From the NCBI RefSeq assembly GCF_003611275.1, contig NZ_CP020694.1, positions 2,480,001 to 2,544,000 on the forward strand: 64,000 nucleotides of DNA, written 5' to 3'. The stretch comes from Sulfitobacter sp. D7. Lineage in GTDB: Bacteria > Pseudomonadota > Alphaproteobacteria > Rhodobacterales > Rhodobacteraceae. The position numbers and the translations under genes were made by a program. Numbering within the stretch: position 1 is the stretch's first letter; each line of letters begins with the position of its first letter. Shown in pieces: positions 52,861 to 62,922 of this stretch. Under the pieces are notes generated by a model, which worked only from the letters and a program-made list of their open reading frames with translations, was not told the DNA's origin and searched no databases.

Positions 52861-54147
52861 TCAGTCCTCGGAAAGATGCTCAACCTCGGGCAACCAATGG
52901 GCCAGAACCGCGGCGGCGACCGCCATCACGGCAAAGAGCATCAGCGTCGCCTGCGCCCCGATCAGCGCAGCACTACCGCCCAGCACCCCGGCCAGCAGCA
53001 AAAGCAACCCGATCACCGTATTGCTCACGGCGGCATAGGCGGCGCGGTGGTCTTTCGGGGCCATGTCGACCAGATAGGTCGAGCGCCCCTGCCGTACGCC
53101 GTGATAGGCGATCATCAGGATAAACAGCACGCCGGGCATCGCCCAGACCGCCTGCGCCATGCCAAGGAACCACAGCCCCACCGCCAACGCCATCGCCAGT
53201 GCGCCGACGATGCCTGTCAGCATCAGCACCCGGCGGCTCGACATATCTGACAGCCGCCCCCAGACATAGGAACTGACCAAGGACGCCAATGCCGAGGCCA
53301 GCACCAAGGCGCCCAACTGCCCCAACTGCCCGCCCTCCGACGATCCGGCCAGCACCACCAGATAGGGCGGCGCAAGGGCGGTCGATACCAACAGGCCGCG
53401 CACCAGAATGAACAGCCACAGGTCGCGATTGCCGCGCAGCAGTTTGAAATCCACGCCATCGGCCTTTTCGGTCTCGCTCGGCGTTTCTTTGATCGTTGAG
53501 AAGAGCAGCGCCGCCGCGACCCAAAGCCCCGCCGCCAGCGCAATCGCCACCACGACGACACCGCGGCTTTGAAACAGGCCCGACATCAAGAGCCCGGCAA
53601 AGATCACCACCCCGACCGAGGACACGGACCCCGCCAAACCGGTCACCGATCCACGCCGGGTTTTGCCCACGGTCTTGCCCAGAATTTCCTTGAACGACAC
53701 CGAACAGGCGGCGCGGCAAACGGCCAACAGCGCGAGGGCCGCGCAGATGGCATAGCCCGCCGTGGCCCCCTCAAGGCTCAGCGCGGCGAGGGCGATCAGC
53801 GCCGCCGCCATGCCCTGCCCGACCGAGCCCCACACCCAAGCCCATTTGCGCCGCGCCATGCGCTGCACCACGCCCGCCAGCGCGATCTGCGGCAAAAGCG
53901 ATCCGGCCTCGCGGATCGGCACTAAGGCCCCCGCAAAGACCGCAGGCGCGCCGAGGGCACTCAGCAGCCACGCCAACACCAGCTTGGGATCAATCAGCCC
54001 ATCGGCCACTTTGGTCATCGACAACGACAGGATATGGCGCAGCCCATTGCGTGCCTCGGCCCGCTGCGCCTTGTCGTCCAACCCCGGTGCCGGGTCATCC
54101 GCCCCCGAAATCGTCTCGAAAGCGCGCTGCGCCGTGTCGTCTTGCAT
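52861..54147 (-). CDS. MFS transporter
   Basis: 428 aa from the ATG at 54147 (GAGG eight bases upstream); the open frame starts earlier but without membrane-type sequence. Twelve membrane segments in two bundles. GSVTGLAGSVSSVGVVIFAGL is typical, and the loop around ETPSETEKADGVDFKLLRGNRD separates the halves. Function not predictable beyond small-molecule transport. Divergent from thrS. Confidence 0.85.
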   Translation of the reverse strand: MQDDTAQRAFETISGADDPAPGLDDKAQRAEARNGLRHILSLSMTKVADGLIDPKLVLAWLLSALGAPAVFAGALVPIREAGSLLPQIALAGVVQRMARRKWAWVWGSVGQGMAAALIALAALSLEGATAGYAICAALALLAVCRAACSVSFKEILGKTVGKTRRGSVTGLAGSVSSVGVVIFAGLLMSGLFQSRGVVVVAIALAAGLWVAAALLFSTIKETPSETEKADGVDFKLLRGNRDLWLFILVRGLLVSTALAPPYLVVLAGSSEGGQLGQLGALVLASALASLVSSYVWGRLSDMSSRRVLMLTGIVGALAMALAVGLWFLGMAQAVWAMPGVLFILMIAYHGVRQGRSTYLVDMAPKDHRAAYAAVSNTVIGLLLLLAGVLGGSAALIGAQATLMLFAVMAVAAAVLAHWLPEVEHLSED

Positions 54148-54320
54148 GTGACCCATCCTCGTTGTTGCCCGCCTGACATAGCGCGCCGCCGCAGGGCCGC
54201 AACTTGCCTGCCCAAGGTCCCGCTCGCATTGACAAAACGCCCCCGTCCCGCCACATAGGCGCAACACATAACCCGCAACCGGGCGTCTCGTAGGCGCCAA
54301 ACCGACGAGGAGCGCCCAAG

Positions 54321-56267
54321 ATGGCCCAAATCTCCCTCACCCTTCCCGATGGCAATAGCCGCCAATATGACGCCGGTATCACCGCTGGCGAAGTGGCTGC
54401 CGACATCTCAAAATCCTTGGGCAAAAAGGCCATCAGCGCCACCGTCAATGGCGCGCATTTCGATCTGGCTTGGCCGATTGAAGCAGATGCCGACATCGCG
54501 ATCCACACCATGGCCGACGAAGCGCAGGCAAATGAACTGGTCCGCCACGACCTCGCGCACATCATGGCCCGCGCCGTGCAGGAAATCTGGCCCGACACCA
54601 AGGTCACCATCGGCCCGGTGATCAAAGACGGCTGGTACTACGACTTTGACCGCAAAGAGCCCTTCACTCCAGAAGACCTCGGCGCAATCGAAAAGAAGAT
54701 GAAAGAGATCATTAACAAACGCGATCCCGTCCGGACCGAGGTTTGGGACCGCGCCCGCGCGATCAAACATTACGAGGACTTGAACGAGCCCTATAAAGTC
54801 GAGCTGATCAACGCGATCCCCGGCGATGAGCCTTTGCGGATGTATTGGCACGGCGATTGGCAAGACCTCTGCCGTGGCCCGCACCTGCAACACACCGGCC
54901 AAGTGCCGGGCGATGCCTTCAAGCTGATGTCCATCGCCGGTGCCTATTGGCGCGGCGACAGTGACCGCGCGATGCTGCAACGCATCTACGGCGTGGCCTT
55001 CACCGGCAAGGAAAAGCTGCGCGCGCATCTCAACATGCTCGAAGAAGCCGCCAAGCGCGACCACCGCAAGCTTGGCAAAGAGATGGGCCTGTTCCACATG
55101 CAGGAAGAGGCACCGGGCCAAGTCTTCTGGCACCCCAACGGCTGGCGCATCTACACCACCTTGCAGGACTACATGCGCCGCATGCAGGACCGCGACGGCT
55201 ATGTTGAGGTGAACACCCCGCAGGTCGTCGACCGCAAACTGTGGGAGAAATCCGGCCACTGGGACAAATACCAAGAGAACATGTTCATCGTTGAGGTCGA
55301 CGAGGAACATGCCCGCGAAAAGGCGGTGAACGCGCTCAAGCCGATGAACTGCCCCTGCCACGTGCAGGTCTTCAACCAAGGCTTGAAATCCTATCGCGAC
55401 CTGCCGCTCAGGATGGCCGAGTTCGGATCTTGCGCGCGCTATGAGCCTTCGGGGGCGCTGCATGGCATCATGCGGGTGCGCGGCTTTACCCAAGACGATG
55501 GGCATATCTTCTGCGCCGAGGATCAGATCACCTCGGAAACCGCCAAGTTCATCGCCTTTCTGTCGAAGGTCTATGCCGACCTCGGGTTTGAGAACTGGAC
55601 CATCAAGCTCTCCACCCGCCCCGAAAAGCGGATTGGTTCCGATGAGACATGGGACAACATGGAGCAGGCGCTTGGCGATGCCTGCAAGGCTGCCGGCTAT
55701 GACTTTGAGGTGCTGGAGGGCGAAGGCGCATTCTACGGGCCGAAGCTGGAGTTCACTCTGACCGACGCCATCGGGCGCAACTGGCAATGCGGCACCCTAC
55801 AGGTCGATGCCAACCTGCCCGAGCGGCTGGAGGCCAGCTACATCGGGCAGGACGGCAACAAGCACCGCCCTGTGATGCTGCACCGCGCCACCTTGGGCAG
55901 CTTCGAGCGTTTCATCGGCATTCTGATCGAAGAGCACGCTGGCAAGCTGCCCTTCTGGCTGGCCCCGCGTCAGGTGGTCGTGGCCTCCATCACATCTGAA
56001 GCGGATGACTATGTGGCCGAGGTCGTCGAGACCCTGAAAGCCGCTGGTGTGCGTGCGGAAGCCGACATGCGTAATGAGAAGATCAACTACAAAGTCCGTG
56101 AGCATTCGGTCGGCAAAGTGCCGGTGATCCTCGCCGTCGGGGCGCGTGAGGTTGAAGAGCGTACCGTTTCCGTGCGCCGTCTGGGGCAAAAGCAGACTTC
56201 GGTGCAGCCGCTGGATGCACTCACCGCCGAACTGGCGCAGGACGCGACCCCGCCTGACCTGCGCTAA
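54321..56267 (+). CDS. thrS: Threonyl-tRNA synthetase
   Basis: 648 aa. TGS domain at the start ([21 protein letters not shown]), the editing domain with [17 protein letters not shown] and YYDFD, then the class II catalytic core with zinc ligands in [11 protein letters not shown] and [19 protein letters not shown] blocks ([15 protein letters not shown]) and a C-terminal anticodon-binding domain ([24 protein letters not shown]). It charges tRNA-Thr. Strong GAGGAG before the ATG and a strong terminator behind. Confidence 0.97.
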   Translation: MAQISLTLPDGNSRQYDAGITAGEVAADISKSLGKKAISATVNGAHFDLAWPIEADADIAIHTMADEAQANELVRHDLAHIMARAVQEIWPDTKVTIGPVIKDGWYYDFDRKEPFTPEDLGAIEKKMKEIINKRDPVRTEVWDRARAIKHYEDLNEPYKVELINAIPGDEPLRMYWHGDWQDLCRGPHLQHTGQVPGDAFKLMSIAGAYWRGDSDRAMLQRIYGVAFTGKEKLRAHLNMLEEAAKRDHRKLGKEMGLFHMQEEAPGQVFWHPNGWRIYTTLQDYMRRMQDRDGYVEVNTPQVVDRKLWEKSGHWDKYQENMFIVEVDEEHAREKAVNALKPMNCPCHVQVFNQGLKSYRDLPLRMAEFGSCARYEPSGALHGIMRVRGFTQDDGHIFCAEDQITSETAKFIAFLSKVYADLGFENWTIKLSTRPEKRIGSDETWDNMEQALGDACKAAGYDFEVLEGEGAFYGPKLEFTLTDAIGRNWQCGTLQVDANLPERLEASYIGQDGNKHRPVMLHRATLGSFERFIGILIEEHAGKLPFWLAPRQVVVASITSEADDYVAEVVETLKAAGVRAEADMRNEKINYKVREHSVGKVPVILAVGAREVEERTVSVRRLGQKQTSVQPLDALTAELAQDATPPDLR

Positions 56268-56285
56268 CGGCTTGTAACAAATCTG

Positions 56286-56336
56286 CGCTCCGGCGGTCTT
56301 GCGGGCAGCTTGCCCCCTGCCCGCCGGAGCGTTTTT
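56286..56336 (+). terminator. Rho-independent terminator of thrS
   Basis: CGCTCCGGCGG pairs with CCGCCGGAGCG (11 bp), followed by T5. A near-identical TTGTAACAA stretch lies on each side (56273-56281 and 56335-56343). Confidence 0.85.
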
Positions 56337-56491
56337 GTAACAATCATTCCCTTCCTGCGCGGGAAGGTTACAATTTTCGCTAGTTTTCCGCGTGATTTCT
56401 GACGGGACCGTGACGCACTCCCTCGTGACTGGCTTGTGAGGAAGCAGGCTGCTCTAGTAAACCTGTTCAAACCATCAGGAAGGAAACGACA

Positions 56492-56794
56492 ATGTCCACC
56501 ACACTCAAAACCGCCGCCATCGCAGGGGCCGTCGCCGCCGCGCTGAGCAGCCACGCCACCACCGCTACCGCCGCTTCGCAAGAGAAATGCTTTGGCGTTT
56601 CGCTGGCCGGTGAGAACGACTGCGCAGCGGGCCCCGGCACCACCTGCGCGGGCACCTCTGTGACCGATTACCAAGGCAACGCATGGACCCTCGTTGACGA
56701 AGGCACCTGCGCCGAGATCGACCTGCCCGAGATGGCAGACGGGACCGAGCGGACCGGCTCTTTGGAAGCGCTCGACCGCGACCTGCCCGCTTAA
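56492..56794 (+). CDS. bufA1: DUF2282 precursor, bufferin BufA1-type
   Basis: 100 aa with a Sec signal (about 1-28, ending ATTATA-A). The mature part has four Cys at 33, 44, 52 and 73, in [24 protein letters not shown] and DEGTCAE, the DUF2282 pattern. In described bufferin systems such proteins are ribosomal peptides whose Cys are modified by a DUF692 multinuclear iron oxidase to bind copper. GGAAGGAAACGAC is a good ribosome-binding site. The three next genes are the expected partners. Confidence 0.9.
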   Translation: MSTTLKTAAIAGAVAAALSSHATTATAASQEKCFGVSLAGENDCAAGPGTTCAGTSVTDYQGNAWTLVDEGTCAEIDLPEMADGTERTGSLEALDRDLPA

Positions 56795-56857
56795 TCTATA
56801 GCGTTCCGGGCGGCATCCCCGCCCGGAACCCCGCCCCGCAACATGCCGGAGGCCGTT

Positions 56858-57703
56858 ATGCGCGACGATACCCCCCCTGTCACAACACTGCCCAATGCCC
56901 CCGGCGTCGGATTTAAATCTCGACATTTCGATGGCTTGATGGCCGATCCTGGCCCGGTCCGCTGGATCGAGGTGCATGCCGAAAACTACATGGGCGACGG
57001 TGGCCGCCCCCATGCGCAACTACGCGCCTTGCAAGACCGTTTCGCCCTGTCGGTCCATGGTGTCGGCCTGTCGATCGGTGGCGAAGGGCCGCTGGACGCG
57101 GCCCATCTGGCACGGCTCAAAACCCTCTGTGACCGAACGCAGCCCGCGTCCTTCTCCGAACATTTGGCGTGGTCGACCCATGGGATGGAGTATCTCAACG
57201 ATCTCCTTCCGCTGCCCTACACCGAGGAAACGCTGACCCGTGTGGCGTCACATATCAACCAAGTCCAAGATGTCTTGGGTCGGCAAATGCTGCTGGAAAA
57301 CCCCTCCAGCTACCTTGCATTCGCGGAATCCGACTTGTCTGAAACGGACTTTTTGGCAGAGATTATAGCGCGCACCTCTTGCGGTCTCTTGCTGGATGTC
57401 AACAATGTCTTCATTTCGGCCACCAATCTCGGGCTGTCGCCACAGGGTTACATCGACGCCTTCCCGACAGACCATGTGGGCGAGGTTCATGTGGGCGGCC
57501 ATGATGACGACACCGACGATCACGGCGCGCCGCTTTTGATCGACAGCCATGGCAAACCGGTCGTCGATCCTGTTTGGGACCTGTTAAGCTACACGCTGGC
57601 CCAAACCGGGCCAAAGCCGGTGCTGGTCGAGTGGGACAATGACGTGCCCGACTGGTCCGTCCTACGGGCCGAAGCCACCCGCGCCGCTGAGGTGCTGGTG
57701 TGA
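56858..57703 (+). CDS. bufB: DUF692 multinuclear non-heme iron oxidase (MNIO), BufB-type
   Basis: 281 aa from the ATG at 56858, which has GGAGG six bases upstream; an ATG at 56843 is possible. TIM-barrel enzyme with conserved His, Glu and Asp in [67 protein letters not shown] and [11 protein letters not shown], the residues that bind the iron cluster. It is expected to install thiooxazole-type or related Cys modifications on the precursor. The stop overlaps the next GTG start (GTGA). Confidence 0.93.
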   Translation: MRDDTPPVTTLPNAPGVGFKSRHFDGLMADPGPVRWIEVHAENYMGDGGRPHAQLRALQDRFALSVHGVGLSIGGEGPLDAAHLARLKTLCDRTQPASFSEHLAWSTHGMEYLNDLLPLPYTEETLTRVASHINQVQDVLGRQMLLENPSSYLAFAESDLSETDFLAEIIARTSCGLLLDVNNVFISATNLGLSPQGYIDAFPTDHVGEVHVGGHDDDTDDHGAPLLIDSHGKPVVDPVWDLLSYTLAQTGPKPVLVEWDNDVPDWSVLRAEATRAAEVLV

Positions 57704-58458
57704 CCGACCAACACAGCTTTCGCGCGGCCCTGCTTGATCCGTCACGGTCTGCACCCGATGGGCTGCGCGATGGCCGGGGGCAACCGGCGGGCGCGCGCTA
57801 TGGCGTCTATCGCAACAACGTCACGCATTCCCTGATCGCCGCGCTCGAAGTGGCCTTTCCCCTTGTGCGCAAGCTGATCGGCGCCCGCAACTTTGCCGAA
57901 CTGGCCCCCCTCTACGTCCGGGCGCATCCGCCGACATCTCCGATGATGATGCATTACGGCACGGATTTCCCCGCCTTTATCGCGGCTTTCGCCCCTTTGG
58001 CCAAGATTGGCTACCTCGCCGATGCGGCACGGCTCGACATCGCGCTGCGTGCCTCTTACCACGCAGCTGACGCGGCTCCGCTTGATCCGAAGGTCTTCGA
58101 AACGCTTGGCCCCGATGCATTGATGGGGGCAAGGTTCACCATCGCGCCCGCAACCCGCCTCTTGCGGTCAGACTGGCCGCTTTTCGACATCTGGCGCTAT
58201 AGTTTCACCGAGGATGCGCCCAAGCCCCGCAGCGCAGCGCAGGATGTGATAGTCACCCGCCCCGCCTTTGATCCCGCGCCGGATCTGCTGCCGCCCGGTG
58301 CGGCGCTATGGCTATCCCACCTTGCCGACGGCTTGCCCTTCGGGGCGGCCCATGACGCCACGGCGGGCGCCCAGCCCGCGTTTGACCTCGCCGCCGCCTT
58401 GACCCTCGCCCTGAGCCACGGTGTCTTCAGCGCAATTTCCTTGGAGGGCAGTAAATGA
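57700..58458 (+). CDS. bufC: DUF2063 precursor-recognition partner, BufC-type
   Basis: 252 aa starting at a GTG that overlaps the oxidase stop. The N-terminal DUF2063 domain shows [55 protein letters not shown] and [21 protein letters not shown]2063 proteins accompany MNIO enzymes and are thought to bind the precursor leader and present it. The C-terminal part is shorter and less clear. Its stop overlaps the DoxX start. Confidence 0.92.
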   Translation: MTDQHSFRAALLDPSRSAPDGLRDGRGQPAGARYGVYRNNVTHSLIAALEVAFPLVRKLIGARNFAELAPLYVRAHPPTSPMMMHYGTDFPAFIAAFAPLAKIGYLADAARLDIALRASYHAADAAPLDPKVFETLGPDALMGARFTIAPATRLLRSDWPLFDIWRYSFTEDAPKPRSAAQDVIVTRPAFDPAPDLLPPGAALWLSHLADGLPFGAAHDATAGAQPAFDLAAALTLALSHGVFSAISLEGSK

Positions 58459-58988
58459 CCCAGCTTCTCACCCTATACCGCAACGCCGCCGACCGTCTGG
58501 AGCGGGCCGACTGGCTGCTTCCGACCCTCGCCCGGTTCCTCTTTGCCGCAGTGTTGCTGGTCTATTTCCTGAATGCCGGGCTGACCAAACTCGGGCCCGG
58601 CCCCTTGGGCATCTTTACCCCATCCACCGGAGCCTATGCGCAAATCTTCCCCCGCGTGTTTGAGGCCGTGGGCTATGACAGTGACGCGCTTGGGGTGTTC
58701 CATTGGCTCGTCGTCGTCGCCGGAACGGTGGCGGAATTTATCTTGCCGCTGCTCATCGTTATTGGCCTGCTGACCCGACTGGCGGCACTGGCGATGGTGG
58801 GCTTTGTCGTGGTGCAATCCCTCACCGATCTTTACGGCCATGGCAGCGCGCTTGGCGCGTGGTTCGACCGCTTTCCCGATGCCCATATCCTTGACCAGCG
58901 GGCGCTCTGGGTGTTCTTGCTTTTGGTACTCGTCATCAAAGGTGCCGGCCCATTGTCACTGGACCGGCTAATTGCAGGCCGAAGTTAA
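58455..58988 (+). CDS. DoxX family membrane protein
   Basis: 177 aa with four membrane segments and the DoxX blocks [39 protein letters not shown] and [19 protein letters not shown]. DoxX proteins occur at the end of many bufferin operons; a redox role (electron donor to quinone, or to the iron enzyme) is proposed for some. It overlaps BufC by ATGA, and its stop overlaps the convergent ArsC-like gene by four bases. Confidence 0.9.
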   Translation: MTQLLTLYRNAADRLERADWLLPTLARFLFAAVLLVYFLNAGLTKLGPGPLGIFTPSTGAYAQIFPRVFEAVGYDSDALGVFHWLVVVAGTVAEFILPLLIVIGLLTRLAALAMVGFVVVQSLTDLYGHGSALGAWFDRFPDAHILDQRALWVFLLLVLVIKGAGPLSLDRLIAGRS

Positions 58989-59305
58989 AGCATCGCATGA
59001 ACGTCGGCTTCTATCTCTTTGTTCCAGCCGAGAAATAGCTTGTCACCCACCGCGATCAGAGGGCGTTTCATTAGCGCTGGATGAGCTTCTATCAGGGCGA
59101 GCGGGGCCTGCTTGCGCGTCTCTTCATCCAGCCCCCGCCAGGTGGTGGAGCGGGTGTTGAGCAAGGCCGCACCAAATTGCTCATGGGCCTGCGTCAAAAC
59201 CGCCCTTGGCACGCCCGCCTCCCGAACATCGACCAACTGCGCCTCTGGCAGCGCCTTTTTCGCCTTGCGACAGCTGTCACAGTTTTTCAGCCCATAAATT
59301 AGCAC
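58985..59305 (-). CDS. ArsC/Spx-like reductase (YffB type)
   Basis: 106 aa from a GTG at 59305 with GAGGGAG six bases upstream; the frame continues upstream with no family sequence. Thioredoxin fold with VLIYGLKNCDSCRKAKKAL (CxxC), GVPRAVL, LNTRSTTWRGLDE and LMKRPLIAVGDKLFLGWNKE. Despite the ArsC name, relatives such as YffB/Spx are thiol oxidoreductases or regulators, and the arsenate role is unproven. Convergent with DoxX. Confidence 0.86.
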   Translation of the reverse strand: MLIYGLKNCDSCRKAKKALPEAQLVDVREAGVPRAVLTQAHEQFGAALLNTRSTTWRGLDEETRKQAPLALIEAHPALMKRPLIAVGDKLFLGWNKEIEADVHAML

Positions 59306-59473
59306 ATCCGTCTCCCTCAGCCACGCGATCGCGCCCCCAATTGCAGGTTTCGCACCTGATCGCTTGATTTTTTCCAAGTCCGCGCGATCTTTCTATTATG
59401 GCGGGTCGCAATTCAATCGCTTTCGCCATTCTGCTCGACGCAGAGACGCAAAGACAAAGGAGGCGCGGAGATT

Positions 59474-59680
59474 ATGCCAACTGGCACCGTGAAATGGTTT
59501 AACACCACCAAAGGCTACGGGTTCATCGCCCCCGAGAGCGGCGGTAACGATGTATTTGTTCATATTTCAGCGGTCGAACGCTCTGGCCTGACCGGCTTGG
59601 CGGATGATCAAAAGGTCAGCTACGAGCTGACCGAAGGCCGCGACGGTCGGCAGATGGCCACCGATCTCGCCCTGCTCTAG
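59474..59680 (+). CDS. cspA: Cold-shock protein
   Basis: 68 aa, single OB-fold. RNP1 KGYGFI and RNP2 VFVHI are intact, the start is TGTVKWFN and the end MATDLAL. Binds single-stranded RNA and acts as an RNA chaperone. A short GC-rich hairpin follows at 59702-59720. Confidence 0.95.
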   Translation: MPTGTVKWFNTTKGYGFIAPESGGNDVFVHISAVERSGLTGLADDQKVSYELTEGRDGRQMATDLALL

Positions 59681-59701
59681 CCACGACATCGCAAAAGAAC
59701 A

Positions 59702-59720
59702 CCCGGCGTCCCGCGCCGGG
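59702..59720 (+). terminator. Hairpin after the cold-shock gene
   Basis: CCCGGCG-TCCCG-CGCCGGG, perfect 7-bp stem; only a weak T-containing tail (CGTTGCTT) follows. Confidence 0.5.
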
Positions 59721-59734
59721 CGTTGCTTGAGAGC

Positions 59735-60040
59735 TCACTGATACGAACAGCCCTTTGCCCCGGCGGGGCAAGGCACGCGGGCTGAACGGCGCAGTGTCAC
59801 TGCGCGGTGCGGGTGGCGATGGCGGTGGACAACCGGATGCGCTTTGACCTCTGCATAGGTCATGGGCTGGTTCGGTGTCCCGCAGCCAATCGCGCCGCCA
59901 AGCGTCACCGGCTGCAATCCAGCCGGGCAATAATTCGCGCTGCTAGGATAGGCATAGAGCTTTGGCTCGGCCGAGACCTGACCGGCCAAGCCCGCAGAAA
60001 GCAGCCCTATCGCCGCTGCAATAGCTGTCGTTAGACGCAT
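59735..60040 (-). CDS. Small secreted Cys/His-containing hypothetical protein
   Basis: 101 aa from the ATG at 60040. A clear Sec signal (MRLTTAIAAAIGLLSAGLAG, cleavage near QVSA-EP). The mature part has four Cys (NYCPAG, IGCGTP, PCPAG, KGCSY) and a basic HRHRHPHRAV tract. No known family recognised. The His/Cys pattern could bind a metal; this is a guess. Sits between a cold-shock gene and a P450. Confidence 0.65.
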   Translation of the reverse strand: MRLTTAIAAAIGLLSAGLAGQVSAEPKLYAYPSSANYCPAGLQPVTLGGAIGCGTPNQPMTYAEVKAHPVVHRHRHPHRAVTLRRSARVPCPAGAKGCSYQ

Positions 60041-60123
60041 GATAATCCTCGCAATTATATACAATATGAACGAAGATTGCCGGGGCGCTTTCATCAAGTC
60101 CAGTCTTTTATGGCAGTGCGCCT

Positions 60124-61308
60124 TTAACTCAACCGCGCCGGAAGCGTCGCATAGCCGTGAAAACGGATGCGCCCGCCGCCCTGACGCGCCGCGCTGATTT
60201 CATAGTCCGGGTAACGGTTCAGAAAGCGTTGGAGGGCGATTTTCCCCTCCATCCGTGCCAAGGTCAGCCCTACGCAGACATGCGGACCGCCGGCAAAGGC
60301 CAGATGCCGATTGGGTTTGCGCCCGATATCGAATTTCGTCGGATCCTCAAAGACTTCCGGGTCGCGGTTGGCCGCTCCGATGCAAAGATGCAGGTTGGTC
60401 CCTGCGGCAATCTCCACCCCGCCGATCGTGACGGGGGCCGTGGTCTCGCGGTTGCCGAACTGGTTGGGCGAGCGGAAGCGCAGCACCTCTTCGATACAGG
60501 GGCCGATCAACGCGGGTTCCGCCAGCAATCGCGCCTTTTGATCCGGGTGGTCATGGAGCAGCGCGAGGGCACTGCCGATCAGGTTGGTGGTCGTCTCATG
60601 GCCAGCGTTGAGAATAAAAATGCAGTTTTGAATCAACTCGATCTCGGTCAACTGGCCGCCGTCATCTCCGGCAATGAGCCGCGTCAGCACGTCGGTTTCA
60701 GGATCCCCCGGATCAGCCCGGCGCCGGGCGATGAGGTCTTGCAGATAGGCTTTGAACGCGCGCACCGCAGTATGGCCCGCCTCCAACTCCGCTTCGCTCA
60801 AGGTAGGCTCCAGCGCGCCGAGAATTGCCAGCGACCAGTCCCGAAGGGGGCCGCGTTCTTCCATCGGCACGTCCAGCAGGTTGCCGATGATCTGCACCGG
60901 AATGCAACTGGCATAGTCCTCAATCAGGTCCGGCGTGGGGCCCAGCCCTTCCAGCAGACGGTCAACCGTGTCGATCAGCCCCGGCTCCATCCGTGCCAGC
61001 GCCTTGGGCGTCAGGGCCGATGTCATGATCCGCCGCACGCGGGTGTGCAACGGTGGGTCATTGAACACGAGGCTTGTGGTGTGATGCTCAAACAGAGGGC
61101 TGCCAGGGCCGAATTTCGGCGCGAAGGCCAGCTTTTTGTCCGAGATATAAAGCGTGGTGTCGCGGTAAATCGCGTTCAGGTCCGCGTGGCGGCAGATCAG
61201 CACAGAGCCATCGGGCTGGCGCAGCACCGGGGTCTCGCGCAGCAGGCGGTCGTAATGGGGGAATGGGTTTTCGACAAACCCCTCAGGCGGTGCGGACAGA
61301 TCAAACAT
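60124..61308 (-). CDS. Cytochrome P450
   Basis: 394 aa, soluble bacterial type. I-helix NAGHETTTNLIG, K-helix EEVLRFRSP (ExxR), and the heme-thiolate loop FAGGPHVCVGLTLAR with the Cys ligand. Resembles CYP families of proteobacteria that hydroxylate fatty acids, terpenes or xenobiotics. No ferredoxin or reductase gene is adjacent. Substrate unknown. Confidence 0.95.
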   Translation of the reverse strand: MFDLSAPPEGFVENPFPHYDRLLRETPVLRQPDGSVLICRHADLNAIYRDTTLYISDKKLAFAPKFGPGSPLFEHHTTSLVFNDPPLHTRVRRIMTSALTPKALARMEPGLIDTVDRLLEGLGPTPDLIEDYASCIPVQIIGNLLDVPMEERGPLRDWSLAILGALEPTLSEAELEAGHTAVRAFKAYLQDLIARRRADPGDPETDVLTRLIAGDDGGQLTEIELIQNCIFILNAGHETTTNLIGSALALLHDHPDQKARLLAEPALIGPCIEEVLRFRSPNQFGNRETTAPVTIGGVEIAAGTNLHLCIGAANRDPEVFEDPTKFDIGRKPNRHLAFAGGPHVCVGLTLARMEGKIALQRFLNRYPDYEISAARQGGGRIRFHGYATLPARLS

Positions 61309-61350
61309 AGGCCGCAGTGATGCGCGGCGCGCGGCCTATGTCAATGGCTG

Positions 61351-61830
61351 TCAGCGGCGGCGCAGCCATTCACGTGCGATGGCGCGGGGGCCCGTCGCGC
61401 GCAGGCAAAGATTGCCAAGCTCAATCCATTCTTCGGGGTCAAACTCGGGGAAAAATGCGTCTGCCGCGTCGATTTCCACGTCGACTTCGGTCACCAAGAG
61501 CCGATCCGCCAAGGGCAAAAGCGCGCGGTAGATGCCTTCGCCACCGATGCCGTAGACCCGGCGATACCCCTCAGCCGCGCAATGGCCCAAGGCCGTCTGC
61601 GGGTCGCGCGCCGCATGGACGCCCTCAATATCAGTACTGGAGACCACGCAATTCAGACGGTTCTTCAAAGGCTTGAACGGCAGGCTTTCCCATGTGCGGC
61701 GCCCCATGATGATGGCACCGCCGGTGGTTTCGCGCCGAAAGAATTTCAGGTCTTCGGGCAGCGACCAAGGGATATCCCCGTCTTTGCCAATGGCACCATT
61801 GCGGGCGCGGGCGACGATCAGGCTCAGCAT
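61351..61830 (-). CDS. folA: Dihydrofolate reductase
   Basis: 159 aa. Start [34 protein letters not shown] with the Asp of the active site, IIMGRRTWESLP (NADPH site) and YGIGGEGIYRALLPLADRLLVTEV. Reduces dihydrofolate to tetrahydrofolate. The start shares a base with the thyA stop, so both are translated from one message. Confidence 0.96.
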   Translation of the reverse strand: MLSLIVARARNGAIGKDGDIPWSLPEDLKFFRRETTGGAIIMGRRTWESLPFKPLKNRLNCVVSSTDIEGVHAARDPQTALGHCAAEGYRRVYGIGGEGIYRALLPLADRLLVTEVDVEIDAADAFFPEFDPEEWIELGNLCLRATGPRAIAREWLRRR

Positions 61831-62663
61831 CAGACGGCCACCGGCGCTTTGATAGCTGGGTCGGGGTCATAGCCTTCGAAGGTGAAATCCTCATAGCGGA
61901 AATCAAAGATCGAGCTCACCTCGCGGTTGATCCGCAGCTTTGGCAGCGGCTTGGGGGTGCGCGCAAGTTGGGTCTGCACCTGTTCCAGATGGTTGGAATA
62001 GATATGCGCGTCGCCCATCGAATGCACGAAATCGCCCGGTGCGTAGCCAGTGACATGGGCCAACATTTCCAGCAGCAGCGCGTAGGAGGCGATGTTGAAC
62101 GGCACGCCAAGGAACATATCCGCCGAGCGCTGATAAAGCTGCAAATGCAGCTTGCCGCCCGCGATGCGTACCTGCCATAGCGTATGGCAGGGCGGCAGCG
62201 CCATCTGATCTACCTCGCCGGGGTTCCACGCCGAAACGATCAGCCGGCGGCTGTCGGGGGTCTTGCGGATCGCCTCGACCAGCTTGGCGATTTGATCGAC
62301 TTGACCGGCCTGATGCAGCACCGTCCCATCGGGCTGCGGCATCGGCTCACCCACCATCGGAAAACGCCGCCATTGATGGCCATAAACCGGGCCGAGGTCA
62401 CCGTTCTCATCGGCCCATTCGTCCCAGATGCGGACGCCATTTTCCTTGAGGTAGCCGATGTTCGTGTCGCCCGAGAGGAACCACAAAAGCTCATGCAGGA
62501 TGGATTTCAGATGCAGCTTCTTCGTCGTCACCAGCGGGAAGCCATCGGCCATCCGGTAGCGCTGTTGCATCCCGAAATGAGAGATCGTCCCCGTTCCCGT
62601 GCGGTCGGTCGAGGTCACCCCCTGCTCCAGCACTTCGCGCAGCGCATCATGGTACTGTTTCAC
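61830..62663 (-). CDS. thyA: Thymidylate synthase
   Basis: 277 aa from a GTG at 62663 preceded by GGAGGGGG. Catalytic Cys in [11 protein letters not shown], plus [24 protein letters not shown] and the folate-binding C-terminus with PAIKAPVAV. Methylates dUMP with methylene-tetrahydrofolate. It is coupled with folA (TGATG). Confidence 0.97.
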   Translation of the reverse strand: MKQYHDALREVLEQGVTSTDRTGTGTISHFGMQQRYRMADGFPLVTTKKLHLKSILHELLWFLSGDTNIGYLKENGVRIWDEWADENGDLGPVYGHQWRRFPMVGEPMPQPDGTVLHQAGQVDQIAKLVEAIRKTPDSRRLIVSAWNPGEVDQMALPPCHTLWQVRIAGGKLHLQLYQRSADMFLGVPFNIASYALLLEMLAHVTGYAPGDFVHSMGDAHIYSNHLEQVQTQLARTPKPLPKLRINREVSSIFDFRYEDFTFEGYDPDPAIKAPVAV

Positions 62664-62922
62664 GCAGCCCCCTCCCGTTATCCGTGGCATTTGTCTTTGC
62701 ATACCCTTCCGCGCCGCGCGCCTCAAGGCGGGCTTTGCGGGGGCAATCGCCTGACAATGCCGTTGCCGCCTTTGACACCGGTGGTTTCGCGCCTAAACTC
62801 TCTATCAAAGCGCGGCGGGCATATTTTGCCGCTTCCCGTTTTGTGACGACTTTTGACGACGAATTTTCGGCCCGAACAGGGTGTTTCATCCCTCCCCAAG
62901 CGGCCCAACTGAAGGAAAACCG

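Noticed and set aside
56843..56857. Earlier ATG of the DUF692 gene
   Set aside because: The ATG at 56858 has a GGAGG six bases upstream, while that at 56843 does not; the upstream start would consume the ribosome-binding site.
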